64,000 nt of DNA from an uncultured Chitinophagaceae bacterium (GTDB lineage: Bacteria; Bacteroidota; Bacteroidia; Chitinophagales; Chitinophagaceae): assembly GCA_937919945.1 (NCBI GenBank), contig CALESY010000048.1, positions 87,552 through 151,551 of the forward strand, read 5' to 3'. Positions within the stretch are counted from its first letter, which is position 1. Each line of letters starts with the position of its first letter. This document shows, piece after piece, positions 45,393 through 54,409 of this stretch. The notes under the pieces are model-generated. The model had not been told where the DNA came from. It worked only from the letters and a program-made list of their open reading frames with translations, and searched no databases. Made by a program: the position numbers and the translations under genes.

Positions 45393-45422
45393 ATGCAGCT
45401 TACCGGAGACGGTAAGCTGCAT
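45393..45422 (-). terminator. Terminator of the S46 peptidase gene
   Basis: Perfect 12-bp arms ATGCAGCTTACC (45393-45404) and GGTAAGCTGCAT (45411-45422), 6-base loop. Read on the minus strand it is followed by a T-rich tail. Confidence 0.8.
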
Positions 45423-45445
45423 ATCTACGCATTAATGACAATTTA

Positions 45446-47623
45446 TTAATCGCAAGGCTTTACAATATTCATTTCTTTCAACAACCTGCCAGCACCGCCA
45501 AACTTCTCTACAATAAATAATGTGTAACGTATATCGAGCGTTATGTTGCGGCATAGCTTTTCATCAAAATAAAGGTCGCTCATGGTGCCCTCCCATATAC
45601 GGTCGAAGTTGGTGCCAATAAGCTCCCCTTTTGCATTTAAAACAGGACTTCCGGAATTTCCTCCAGATGTATGGTTGTTGGCTATGAATGCGATTGGAAC
45701 AGACCCTCCAACAGACCATCGTCCTAAATCACGTTCTTCGTGCAGTGCCTTCAGTTTTGCTGGCATCTTAAATTCTTCTACATCGGGGTTGTGTTTTTTT
45801 ACGGCTTCTGCCAGATTGGTCTGGAACGAGTAGCCTGCAGGCCCATCGGGGTCTATACCTGCCACTTTGCCATAAGTAAGGCGGAGTGTGAGGTTGGCGT
45901 CTGGGTAAAAACTCTTTTGTTTGTCAAGGTTCATTTGTGCATTCATATACAACCTGTTCAGGTAAGCCATCTCATTATTATACCTCGAGATGTATGGAGA
46001 GATATGTTGTTGTCTCACTTTGTTAATACCATTATACAACAACCAGGCAGGGTCGCCGATGATGCGGTTGCTGTCTGCTGCTGTGGCAGTTTCTGCAAAG
46101 CTTTTCAGTGTATTTTGGTCAGCTATAATAGAACTGAATACATAGTTTGCCCATGCATTATAATCATTTCCTTGCCCTTTTAATTGATTGGTAAATGAAG
46201 TAGGGACATAACCCGCATTTTTCTGTACAAACAAAGGCATTAATGAAGCAAACACCTCTTTATCAGTAGCTGCGTCATAGTTTTTGTACATACCCTCAAG
46301 GCTTTTTGCGAGTTTTACGAGGCTATCGTTTTTATTTACGATGCGATGGTTGCGCAATACTTGCAACATCTTATCTAATATTGCGGCATTTTGTAACAAC
46401 TCTATACCAAAAACGGCTTCTTTTATATATTCCTCAGCTTTCAGTACATCATTCACGGCAGTAGCTTTTGCGGCTATGTTAGCCAATACATCATCTGCGA
46501 AAGGCAAATTTTGGTCGTACGATGCCAGCCCCTGAAAATAATTTTCATACTCCTGCTTTTTGCCTACTACGTTATTAATGCGCAATCCGCGTAATTCGCC
46601 CTGCCATTTTTTCCATCCGTTGGCTATGCCTGCTCGTTTTGATGTGTATTTCAGAAACACATCGCGCGATGCCTGCATATTTTTTGTCCATGCATTCAGG
46701 CGGAGTGTGCGTGCCTCAATACGTATTGGGTCCAGTATAGAATACACCTGACTTAGTTGGTAAGAGCTGATGTATTCCATTGTAGTGCCCGGGAAGCCAT
46801 ACACCATGGTAAAATCTCCTTCTTTGTAGCCCGATGCATTAATGGTTAAAAACTGTTTGGTCTGGTACGGTTTATTGTCTTTAGCATAGGCGGCAGGTTT
46901 ATTGTCCTTGCCTGCGTATATGCGAAACATGCTGAAATCGCCAGTATGCCTTGGCCACATCCAGTTGTCTGTATCGCCTCCGAAAGAGCCGATGCCGTTG
47001 GGTGGAAAACCTACTAATCTGATGTCGTTAAATGTTTCGGTTAGTATCACCCAATATTGGTTTCCGTTGAAGTAGGGTTTTATCATGGCATCCAAACCAG
47101 TAGCGGTTTTAAAACCCTTTTCTAGATTTTTGATGCGTACTTCCACCACCTGTTGGCGGGCTGCTTCGTTCATGGTATCGGCCAATCCGGTAATAATTTT
47201 ATCCGTAACATTTTCCATCTTTCTTACAAATGTCACTGTAAGCCCCGGACAGGGTATTTCTTCTTCATCTTTTTTGGCCCAGAAGCCATCAGCAAAATAA
47301 TCATTTTGCTTACTGCTAAGCCCTTGTACAGTGCCATATCCGCAGTGGTGGTTGGTAAGTACCAACCCGCGAGAAGATATGACTTCTCCGGTGCATCCCT
47401 TGCCAAATAATACAACTGCATTATTCAGTCCTGTACCATCTTCATTATACAGTTGGGAAACAGGAATTTGCAGTCCCATTTTTTTCATGTCATTTTCCCT
47501 GTTTTTCAGGGTGGGGGGAAGCCACATACCCTCTTTAGCATTGGCAGTAAAAAATAAGCCAACCAAGGCCGCAATAAAGCCGGTCTTAATAGATGTGGGA
47601 GAAAAAAGGCACTGTTTGAGCAT
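45446..47623 (-). CDS. S46-family dipeptidyl-peptidase, predicted DPP11 type
   Basis: 725 residues, signal peptide near residues 10-28. It is a chymotrypsin-fold serine exopeptidase of family S46: LVLTNHHCGYG (histidine, residues 92/93), WMWPRHTGDFSMF (aspartate D229) and HTSGGNSGSPVLN (serine S657). DPP7 and DPP11 differ at the residue 18 after the catalytic serine: Gly in DPP7, Arg in DPP11 (S655/R673 in P. gingivalis DPP11). Here S657 is followed by R675 in TNFDRIWEG, so cleavage after Asp/Glu at P1 is predicted. It works in the periplasm to release dipeptides for uptake. The start is an ATG at 47623. Confidence 0.92.
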   Translation of the reverse strand: MLKQCLFSPTSIKTGFIAALVGLFFTANAKEGMWLPPTLKNRENDMKKMGLQIPVSQLYNEDGTGLNNAVVLFGKGCTGEVISSRGLVLTNHHCGYGTVQGLSSKQNDYFADGFWAKKDEEEIPCPGLTVTFVRKMENVTDKIITGLADTMNEAARQQVVEVRIKNLEKGFKTATGLDAMIKPYFNGNQYWVILTETFNDIRLVGFPPNGIGSFGGDTDNWMWPRHTGDFSMFRIYAGKDNKPAAYAKDNKPYQTKQFLTINASGYKEGDFTMVYGFPGTTMEYISSYQLSQVYSILDPIRIEARTLRLNAWTKNMQASRDVFLKYTSKRAGIANGWKKWQGELRGLRINNVVGKKQEYENYFQGLASYDQNLPFADDVLANIAAKATAVNDVLKAEEYIKEAVFGIELLQNAAILDKMLQVLRNHRIVNKNDSLVKLAKSLEGMYKNYDAATDKEVFASLMPLFVQKNAGYVPTSFTNQLKGQGNDYNAWANYVFSSIIADQNTLKSFAETATAADSNRIIGDPAWLLYNGINKVRQQHISPYISRYNNEMAYLNRLYMNAQMNLDKQKSFYPDANLTLRLTYGKVAGIDPDGPAGYSFQTNLAEAVKKHNPDVEEFKMPAKLKALHEERDLGRWSVGGSVPIAFIANNHTSGGNSGSPVLNAKGELIGTNFDRIWEGTMSDLYFDEKLCRNITLDIRYTLFIVEKFGGAGRLLKEMNIVKPCD

Positions 47624-47725
47624 ACTATTGTATTGGTTTAAAGAAATAAAAATACAGTATTGCTATAAAAGTTTTGCCCGATTTGTTATATTAGCCCATT
47701 AGAAAGTGAAATTCTTTTCGATATT

Positions 47726-49756
47726 ATGAGAAAATACCTACTGCTTGCTGCACTTTTTATGGTGTCGCAGATTGATGTATTGAGAGCTCAGGGGCTGTTT
47801 ACTGCACCCGATACTGTATGCCCGCGCCAATCTGTACAACTAAAAAGCAATGTGCCTAATGCTTCTACCCACTTTTGGGGGTTTTGTTCAGGTTATATCT
47901 TCAACAACCCGGTAGGTACTAATTTCCAGAACACAGCAAGGCTTACCTATCCGGGTTCTTCTGCTATTGAGATAGAAAAGGATGGGGATAATTACTATGC
48001 TTTTGTATTGATGAGGGGCTTAGATAATGTAATGGCTAGGCTTGAATTTGGTAATAGTTTGGATAATGTACCCAAAATAACAGATTACGGAACATTAAAT
48101 GGTGTATTGTCATTTTCCCCCAATTCATTACACATTGTAAAAGATACCACTAAAGGTAATTGGCATGTATTCATCGTAGGTGGTATTAATGGTTCTAACT
48201 CAACAATGACACGCCTTGACTTTGGTAAAAGCCTCGGCAATACGCCCAATATCGTAAATTTCGGCAATCTCGACAATGCGCTTGACAATCCGGTAGGTTT
48301 GTACATTTTCAAAGAAACAAACAAATGGTATGGTTATACACTAAACAGGGGGTCAAACAGTCTTGTGAAAATTGAATTTGATTCGCTTTTATCTTTAACG
48401 CCTAGTCTTACTAATTTAGGTGCTGTAGCCGGAGTAGCAGCCCCTAATGACTTTGCTGTTATCAGGCACAATGGTTTGTGGCATTTCTTTGTAACTAATG
48501 AAACCGGTAATAACCTTACAAGACTTACTATGGGTTCTACTTTATCAAGCCCTGTAGTTTCAAGTACGGTGATAGGTGATTTCAGTGCAGAATTAAGAAA
48601 CCCTACCGGTATTACCATTATCAGAGATTGTGATAGCTTTCATATTTTCATTACTAATAAAACAACACGTGAGTTCATGCGTGTTGATGTTACAGACATT
48701 ACAGGACCACCTTCAGCTTTTACTGTAACTAACTTAGGTATTTTAGGCAATATGCTTGCTCCAACTGGTCTCACAAGAGCTATCAGGGATAAAAATGACA
48801 TCTTCCTGTTTTCTGTCAACGAAACAGATAGCAACATCGTAAAAATAGGTTTCAGGCAGTGTAATAATTCAAGTATCAAATTTTCTACAACAGTTACGCC
48901 GCCATCATATACTTACGATACTGCAGGTACATACAATCTGTATTATATGACAGATGAAGGCTTGCCTACCATGCAGGTACAGTGTAAGTTGATATATGTA
49001 TTGCCTACGCCTCCAATTACCATCAGCAATGATACAAGTATTTGTCAAGGCGACACGATAGGCTTAAAGTTGCTTTCGGTAAATGCTGTTAATAAAACCT
49101 GGAGTCCTGCATACAACATCAGCAGCACTACCAGCGATGAGGTACGTGTATGGCCACGTTATAGTACTGTTTATAGAATATATTTGCCATATTTATCAGG
49201 CTGTATTGTAGATACTGCCATTAGGGTAAATGTTGTAAAAGTACAAGCTGACGCAGGCCCGGATCGTACTTTGTCAGATGGCGCTAGTACATTACTTGGA
49301 GGCCCTTTCACAAGCTTAGGTACTACTTATACTTACAAATGGATGCCGGACAGGTATTTAAATAATAACGGCATTGCAAACCCTAGCGCATATCCTCCGT
49401 TTGACTACACGTACTACCTGTTTGTTACTGATACATCTGGTTGTCAGGCAATTGATACTGTTGTTGTAAATGTTGGTTGCAATGATGTAAACTTGCCAAA
49501 CGCTTTTGCACCCGAAGGGAAAAATACACAGAAACGCTTTGGTTTGGCAAATAGCCAGATAGTTAAGTTGGCATATTTTAATATTTATGATCGTTGGGGC
49601 AAGGAAGTATTTACTACTACCGACCCGACTAAAGAATGGGATGGTACTGTAAATGGTCAGGTAGCGCCGATGGGTGTATATGTTTGGAATGTAGATGGTT
49701 TCTGCAATTCAGGCAAGCGGTTGAGAAAATCGGGCAACGTAACACTAATACGGTAA
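47726..49756 (+). CDS. T9SS type B (CHU_C) cargo with repeated N-terminal beta domain
   Basis: 676 residues with a signal peptide (MRKYLLLAALFMVSQIDVLRAQ). Residues ~50-390 carry about six similar units built on a pattern like M/L-x-R-L-D/E-F-G-x-S-L-x-N-x-P-x-I-x-x-x-G (examples LEFGNSLDNVPKITDYGTL, LDFGKSLGNTPNIVNFGNL), likely a beta-propeller. Residues ~420-590 look like PKD/SprB-type Ig domains (SICQGDTIGLKLLSV). The last ~85 residues are the gliding-motility-associated C-terminal domain: LPNAFAPEG, YFNIYDRWGKEVF, EWDGTVNG and APMGVYVW, that is the type B T9SS signal. A surface-attached adhesin or structural role is likely. It is divergent from the S46 peptidase gene. Confidence 0.88.
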   Translation: MRKYLLLAALFMVSQIDVLRAQGLFTAPDTVCPRQSVQLKSNVPNASTHFWGFCSGYIFNNPVGTNFQNTARLTYPGSSAIEIEKDGDNYYAFVLMRGLDNVMARLEFGNSLDNVPKITDYGTLNGVLSFSPNSLHIVKDTTKGNWHVFIVGGINGSNSTMTRLDFGKSLGNTPNIVNFGNLDNALDNPVGLYIFKETNKWYGYTLNRGSNSLVKIEFDSLLSLTPSLTNLGAVAGVAAPNDFAVIRHNGLWHFFVTNETGNNLTRLTMGSTLSSPVVSSTVIGDFSAELRNPTGITIIRDCDSFHIFITNKTTREFMRVDVTDITGPPSAFTVTNLGILGNMLAPTGLTRAIRDKNDIFLFSVNETDSNIVKIGFRQCNNSSIKFSTTVTPPSYTYDTAGTYNLYYMTDEGLPTMQVQCKLIYVLPTPPITISNDTSICQGDTIGLKLLSVNAVNKTWSPAYNISSTTSDEVRVWPRYSTVYRIYLPYLSGCIVDTAIRVNVVKVQADAGPDRTLSDGASTLLGGPFTSLGTTYTYKWMPDRYLNNNGIANPSAYPPFDYTYYLFVTDTSGCQAIDTVVVNVGCNDVNLPNAFAPEGKNTQKRFGLANSQIVKLAYFNIYDRWGKEVFTTTDPTKEWDGTVNGQVAPMGVYVWNVDGFCNSGKRLRKSGNVTLIR

Positions 49757-49774
49757 CGGTATAGATAATATAAT

Positions 49775-49809
49775 AAATAACAAAGGGCGCACAGCGCCCT
49801 TTGTTATTT
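49775..49809. terminator. Bidirectional hairpin terminator
   Basis: Perfect 16-bp arms AAATAACAAAGGGCGC (49775-49790) and GCGCCCTTTGTTATTT (49794-49809), loop ACA. It lies between the type B cargo gene and the convergent histidine kinase gene. Confidence 0.92.
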
Positions 49810-49829
49810 TAGATACTTCAAAATTCCTT

Positions 49830-51104
49830 TTATGCCAATGGTAGCATTACCGTAAATGTACTGCCTTTACCAAGAGAGCTATCAACAGATACTTTGCCCT
49901 GATGCGCCTCAACGGTAGCTTTTACATAGCTCAATCCCAAGCCGAAGCCTTTTACGTTATGTATGTTGCCGGTATGCGCACGGTAGAACTTTTCAAACAC
50001 GCGCGACTGTGTTTCCCGATTCATGCCAATGCCATTATCCTTTACACTGATGGCAAGCATACCGTTCATTATTTTAGTTGATACCTCTATTTGCAGATTG
50101 TCTTTCGAGTACTTGATGGCATTGTCAAGCAGGTTGAAGACGATATTTGAAAAGTGCACTTCATCTGCCTCAATTATGTGGCGTTCAGCATTCAGTGCCA
50201 ACGATAAATTACCATTCTTTTCTTGTATTTGGAGAGACAGATTGTCGGCTACCTTATTAATGATGTCGTGTGCATTCAGTTGTTGCAGGTTCAGTTTTAT
50301 GTCTTGTTTTTCTATTCGTGCGGCTTGTAGTATTTTTTCTACCTGCTTATTCATGCGTTTGTTTTCGTCCTTTATCATGCTACTGTAGTAGCGTACTTTG
50401 TCAGAGTCGTGTATCACTTTTTCATTCGTCAACGCATCTATAGCAAGTGATATAGTAGCCAATGGTGTTTTCAGTTCGTGTGTCATGTTGTTGATAAAGT
50501 CCGACTTAATTTCCGATAACTTTTTCTGGTTGAAAAGTGTGCGAACTGTTAATGCAAATGCAGATATTATAATGCCCGTAAACAAAATAGAAGCTGCAAT
50601 CATCCAGCCCATTTTACGTAATATATAATTCTTGTCTTCATGTATATACAGGTGAAATACTTCAGGGTTACGGGCGCGGTCGGGGTCAGGTGTTAGTGAT
50701 ATAGATGCACTGTTGGTGATATAATCTGAAGAAAAGCCCTGAGAGCTTTTTACGGGTACCTGAAAAATATTTGTGATGCCATAGTCATAAGACTCTTTGA
50801 TATTGTACTTGCGGAGCGATGTGTCAATAATCAGTTTTATTTCATCGTTATTCAGCGCCTGTACTGTAAAGTCTTGCAAATAATACATTTTCGACTCCTC
50901 GTCAAGATAGCCGATGTTGCCCGACTTAATAAGGAAGCTCCGCCATACCATTTCCTTTATCTGGTTCATAGCATACTCAATATCCTGCTTGCGTTGCCCC
51001 TGCCTTAGTTTGATGGCATCACGTATCCAAGACATCTGTATAAAAATGATGCCTAACACCGAAAGCGTAATGAGAAGTACAATAAGCGGAAATACTTTTT
51101 TCAT
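49830..51104 (-). CDS. Membrane sensor histidine kinase
   Basis: 424 residues. Topology: helix 1 at residues 4-24 (VFPLIVLLITLSVLGIIFIQ), a periplasmic sensor part of ~135 residues with no recognised fold, helix 2 at ~165-190 (WMIAASILFTGIIISAFAL), then cytoplasmic HisKA with FINNMTHELKTPLATISLAI. The ATPase domain has the N box (NIVFNLLDNAIKYS), G1 (VKDNGIGM) and G2 (GFGLGLSYV). No response regulator gene is next to it in the window, so it is an orphan here. A TACCTTTG box lies 8 bases before its ATG. The divergent ABC transporter operon is a possible target or partner, which is inference from position. Confidence 0.93.
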   Translation of the reverse strand: MKKVFPLIVLLITLSVLGIIFIQMSWIRDAIKLRQGQRKQDIEYAMNQIKEMVWRSFLIKSGNIGYLDEESKMYYLQDFTVQALNNDEIKLIIDTSLRKYNIKESYDYGITNIFQVPVKSSQGFSSDYITNSASISLTPDPDRARNPEVFHLYIHEDKNYILRKMGWMIAASILFTGIIISAFALTVRTLFNQKKLSEIKSDFINNMTHELKTPLATISLAIDALTNEKVIHDSDKVRYYSSMIKDENKRMNKQVEKILQAARIEKQDIKLNLQQLNAHDIINKVADNLSLQIQEKNGNLSLALNAERHIIEADEVHFSNIVFNLLDNAIKYSKDNLQIEVSTKIMNGMLAISVKDNGIGMNRETQSRVFEKFYRAHTGNIHNVKGFGLGLSYVKATVEAHQGKVSVDSSLGKGSTFTVMLPLA

Positions 51105-51112
51105 ATTCTATT

Positions 51113-51120
51113 CAAAGGTA
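51113..51120 (-). promoter_or_regulatory. -7 promoter box of the histidine kinase gene
   Basis: Minus-strand TACCTTTG ends 8 bases before the ATG at 51104, so transcription should begin almost at the start codon. Confidence 0.5.
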
Positions 51121-51271
51121 AGGATGCAGTTCCTTATTCTGTAAGCGGCTGCAGATGGTTTTAACGCCTGTTTAACGGCTGTAACGAAAGGTTAAAAGTA
51201 CCATAGTTATTATTTTTTACAACTTAAGATGAACTATCCTGAACATACTATGTTAATTTGCATAACGAATA

Positions 51272-52207
51272 ATGGAACAGCAGCCCATAATAGAAGCACG
51301 CAACCTATCAAAGTCTTTTGGCAATTTTGCTGCCGTTCAGGATGTATCCTTTTCTATATATCAGGGTGATGTGTACGGTTTTCTTGGGCAAAACGGTGCG
51401 GGTAAGAGTACTACCATGCGTATGTTGCTGGGGCTCATTTTCCCCGATAACGGTTCGGTATATATAAAGGGTATACATTTCAATAACAATAGCCGCCATT
51501 TGTTAAAGCATGTAGGTGCGGTGATAGAACGCCCCGATTTGTATAAATACCTCTCAGGTTGGGACAACCTGAGGATGTTTGCAAAACTAAGCGGTGGTAA
51601 AATAACAAACGAACGCCTAAATGAAGTGCTGGATGTTGTAGGGCTGAAAGGCCGTGAGCAGGATAAAGTAAAAGGCTACTCGCAAGGTATGAAGCAAAGG
51701 CTTGGCATAGCCATAGCTATGGTGCACAACCCCGACCTGCTGATACTCGACGAACCCACTAACGGGCTGGACCCGCAAGGTATCTATGAAATGCGCCTGC
51801 TGATACAACGCCTTAGTAAAGACTTTGGTAAAACCATTCTCATATCATCTCACTTGCTGTACGAGATAGAGCAAATGGCTACAAGGATGATTATCATCCA
51901 CAAAGGTAAAAAAGTAGTGGAGGGAGATGTGAAAACCCTGATGGCACCTGCCGAAAACCTGATGCAGGTACGTTTGCAAAACAATAACGCAATCTCTGCA
52001 ATACGCAGCAGTGAGTGGGGTGATTTACTTACATACCATGAAGGTGATACCTACACCTTCAAAATGCCGCAAACAGATATGCCCGTGCTTAATGAATGGC
52101 TGGTATCTGCTGGCTTAGGTGTACTTGAAATAAAATCTACCCATTCATTGGAGTCTTACTTTTTATCATTAACCAATAATGAACATGCTAAGGCTGGAGC
52201 TGTATAA
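51272..52207 (+). CDS. ABC transporter ATP-binding protein (ABC-2 type exporter)
   Basis: 311 residues. Walker A GQNGAGKSTTMRMLLG, Q-loop region, signature YSQGMKQRLGIAIAMVHNPD, Walker B LLILDEPTNGLDPQG and the switch histidine in ILISSHLLYEIE are all present. The C-terminal ~90 residues are the extension found in bacitracin/NatA-type exporters. It energises the permease encoded next, whose start codon lies 29 bases inside this gene, so the two are translationally coupled. Substrate is unknown; such systems export peptides, ions or lipids. Confidence 0.94.
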   Translation: MEQQPIIEARNLSKSFGNFAAVQDVSFSIYQGDVYGFLGQNGAGKSTTMRMLLGLIFPDNGSVYIKGIHFNNNSRHLLKHVGAVIERPDLYKYLSGWDNLRMFAKLSGGKITNERLNEVLDVVGLKGREQDKVKGYSQGMKQRLGIAIAMVHNPDLLILDEPTNGLDPQGIYEMRLLIQRLSKDFGKTILISSHLLYEIEQMATRMIIIHKGKKVVEGDVKTLMAPAENLMQVRLQNNNAISAIRSSEWGDLLTYHEGDTYTFKMPQTDMPVLNEWLVSAGLGVLEIKSTHSLESYFLSLTNNEHAKAGAV

Positions 52208-53015
52208 AATATTCAAACGACCGCGTACTTACATCAGCTTTGCTATTGTTACAGCCATTGCTATGGTTATACAACTGGCTATGCTGGCCGATGGTAAGAA
52301 CTTTATTTCATTCGCCCTGCAGGCAGTTACAGAGCAGTTTGATATTCAGGGTAATATTCTGAATGGCTATCTTGTTGCGTATATCATACTGCAATCACTT
52401 TTGGTGCAGATACCCTTACTCATAGCATTGGTGGCAGGCGATGTACTGGCAGGTGAGGCAGGTATGGGTACCCTTAGGCTATTACTCACCAAACCGCAAT
52501 CGCGTACTAAAATTGTACTAGTAAAATTCGTAGCATCGCTTTGTTATGCCCTCATGCTCATTACATGGTTGGCAGTAGTAGCATTGGGTTTGTCAGTGCT
52601 CATATTCGGGGAGGGCGATTTGATAAATCTGAAAAGCGATTCTTTTGTAGTGTTGCTCAAGCACGATATACCGTGGCGCTATGTTGCAGCTTTTGGCTTT
52701 GCAGCCCTTGCAATGGCTACAGTTGCGTCATTGGCATTATTGCTTTCTTCATTTGCCGACAATGCCATCGGGCCTATTATGGGTACAATGGGTGTTATTG
52801 TTGTACTCATGATATTCAGCACGTTGGAACTGCCCATTTTTGCAGTTATAAAAAAATACCTGTTCACCACACATATGATAGGTTGGAAAGGTTTCTTCGA
52901 CGACCCTGTACCATACGCTGCTATACTACGCTCTGCAACTGTATTGCTAGCTTACACTGTGGCGTTTGTTAGCATCACCATATTTTGGTTCAATAGAAAA
53001 GATATTAAGTCATGA
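52179..53015 (+). CDS. ABC-2 type transporter permease
   Basis: 278 residues with about six hydrophobic helices (YISFAIVTAIAMVIQLAML, ILQSLLVQIPLLIALVAGDV, FVASLCYALMLITWLAVVAL, AAFGFAALAMATVASLALLL, PIMGTMGVIVVLMIF, LLAYTVAFVSITIFWF). The ABC-2 feature AGEAGMGTLRLLLTKPQSRT is present: G-x-x-x-x-L-x-x-P-x-S-R. Two nearby ATGs (52179 and 52185) are possible. It overlaps the ATPase gene by 29 bases and the LolA-like gene by the 4-base ATGA, so the three form a tight operon. Confidence 0.9.
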   Translation: MNMLRLELYKIFKRPRTYISFAIVTAIAMVIQLAMLADGKNFISFALQAVTEQFDIQGNILNGYLVAYIILQSLLVQIPLLIALVAGDVLAGEAGMGTLRLLLTKPQSRTKIVLVKFVASLCYALMLITWLAVVALGLSVLIFGEGDLINLKSDSFVVLLKHDIPWRYVAAFGFAALAMATVASLALLLSSFADNAIGPIMGTMGVIVVLMIFSTLELPIFAVIKKYLFTTHMIGWKGFFDDPVPYAAILRSATVLLAYTVAFVSITIFWFNRKDIKS

Positions 53016-53719
53016 GGAAGGTAATAGCGGCATTATTGCTGATGTTAGTGTGTATAGATGCTGCTGCACAGACAGATGCTGCACAACTCTACACAAAGCT
53101 ACGTGGCAAAATAGATGGCATAAAAGACTATGTAGCAGATGTGGATATGAAAATTGACGTTGCTTTCATTCGCGTGCCTAAACTGAAAGGCAAGCTATAC
53201 TTCAAAGCACCTGATAAAATGAAGTTGGAGCGCAACGGGGGTATCTCTATACTGCCAAAGAACAGTATTAATATGACGGTGAATAACCTGCTGCCAACTG
53301 CACAGGCAACAGTTATAGATATGGGTACGGAAACACTGGGTACACGTAAGGTACGTGTATTGAAAGTAATACCAGATACGGAAAGCGATATCATACTATC
53401 CAAGATATGGGTAGATGAAGAAAGGCTGTTGGCGCTGAAGACCGAAACCACCACACGCGATAACGGCACCATAAAAATGGAATTGGAATTTGGCAAATAC
53501 GAAAAGCAATCGTTGCCCGACAAGGTTACTTTTTATCTAGATGTAAAAGAATTCAAACTCCCCAAAGGCGTAACGATGGACTATGAAACGCAAGCCCCGG
53601 CAACAGAATCAGCTAAAGTGCAAAAAGGCAATAAAAAGGGCAAGATACAGATACGCTATATAGACTATGTGGTGAACAGAGGTATTGCTGATAATGTGTT
53701 TGCAGAAAAGAAGAAATAA
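53012..53719 (+). CDS. LolA-like outer-membrane lipoprotein-sorting protein
   Basis: 235 residues with a signal peptide (MRKVIAALLLMLVCIDAAAQ). The mature domain fits the LolA/LolB-like half-barrel: LRGKIDGIKDYVADVDMKI, then GKLYFKAPDKMKLERNGG, in which F-K-x-P-x-K-x-x-x-E/R is typical, and KIWVDEERLLALKTETT. These proteins carry lipids or lipoproteins across the periplasm. The 4-base overlap with the ABC permease gene suggests the three act together, perhaps as a lipid or lipoprotein export route unlike LolCDE. The tail after ~200 is charged and lysine-rich. Confidence 0.82.
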   Translation: MRKVIAALLLMLVCIDAAAQTDAAQLYTKLRGKIDGIKDYVADVDMKIDVAFIRVPKLKGKLYFKAPDKMKLERNGGISILPKNSINMTVNNLLPTAQATVIDMGTETLGTRKVRVLKVIPDTESDIILSKIWVDEERLLALKTETTTRDNGTIKMELEFGKYEKQSLPDKVTFYLDVKEFKLPKGVTMDYETQAPATESAKVQKGNKKGKIQIRYIDYVVNRGIADNVFAEKKK

Positions 53720-53788
53720 TTTACCCTCAAATCCTTTTGCAACATCAATATATTCATTAGTTTTAGGAGCATAATTGCAGAACTTATT

Positions 53789-54298
53789 ATGAAATATTGC
53801 TTATTGTTCCTATTCTCGGCGTTGGTGTTTGTATCTTGCGATAAGGTAGAAGTACCTCTTTCTAAGCAGGAAAAAATGCGCGCGTCTGACTGGACGATAG
53901 ATACACTCACTATTACATACTTGTCTTTTAACGGTGCAGACTCTGAAGTACAGAGTCTTTGGAAGCGTATGGAGTCTGGTATAGAAGTATCTACTAAGCC
54001 CGATTGCCTGAGAGACGATTTTATTAAATTCAGAGATAAAAACGATGCATCGCACATCACAGGTACAAATAAATGTACTGTTAGCGAGGCAAATGATATT
54101 GAATTTACATGGGGGCTCAGAGATGCAGATACTAAGATATATATGTATGGTTTGTATGCACTGTTCGGACAAGATGTAAATGCCGACCTATTGTATTTTG
54201 AAGAGGATAATTTTGCTTTTGCTTATCCTAAAAAAGTAGCTACCAATAGCGGCGATACCATTACGGTAAAAATTACCTGCAAGCTGGAAAAAAAATAA
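53789..54298 (+). CDS. Lipoprotein of unknown function
   Basis: 169 residues with a clear lipobox (MKYCLLFLFSALVFVSC, C17). The mature part begins KVEVPLSKQEKMRASDWTID and contains a predicted all-beta region ending TITVKITCKLEKK, with a KPDCLRDD and a TNKC segment. Two or three further cysteines are present. The general layout (K-x-x-x-L-x-x-x-x-W-x-I/L-D then beta strands) resembles lipocalin-like lipoproteins of Bacteroidota, but no family was recognised. It lies 69 bases after the LolA-like gene and may be co-transcribed. A terminator follows. Confidence 0.7.
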   Translation: MKYCLLFLFSALVFVSCDKVEVPLSKQEKMRASDWTIDTLTITYLSFNGADSEVQSLWKRMESGIEVSTKPDCLRDDFIKFRDKNDASHITGTNKCTVSEANDIEFTWGLRDADTKIYMYGLYALFGQDVNADLLYFEEDNFAFAYPKKVATNSGDTITVKITCKLEKK

Positions 54299-54317
54299 CC
54301 GGTAATAATAGTATTAC

Positions 54318-54348
54318 AACCCACCGGTATTGCATCGGTGGGTTTTTT
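54318..54348 (+). terminator. Intrinsic terminator before thrS
   Basis: 9-bp stem AACCCACCG (54318-54326) with CGGTGGGTT (54336-54344), 9-base loop, then a run of six T (54343-54348, partly in the stem). Confidence 0.85.
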
Positions 54349-54368
54349 ATATCCACGAAGCCAATTCG

Positions 54369-54376
54369 TACATTTG
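54369..54376 (+). promoter_or_regulatory. -7 promoter box of thrS
   Basis: TACATTTG matches TAnnTTTG, 33 bases before the thrS ATG at 54410. The -33 region is T-rich (the terminator tail) without a clean TTTG. Confidence 0.5.
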
Positions 54377-54409
54377 CAACTTAATTAAAATAACGACTAC
54401 AATAATTTT

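Noticed and set aside
54349..54409. T-box or other riboswitch ahead of thrS
   Set aside because: Only about 60 bases separate the preceding terminator from the ATG, too short for a T-box, and no specifier/antiterminator pattern is seen.
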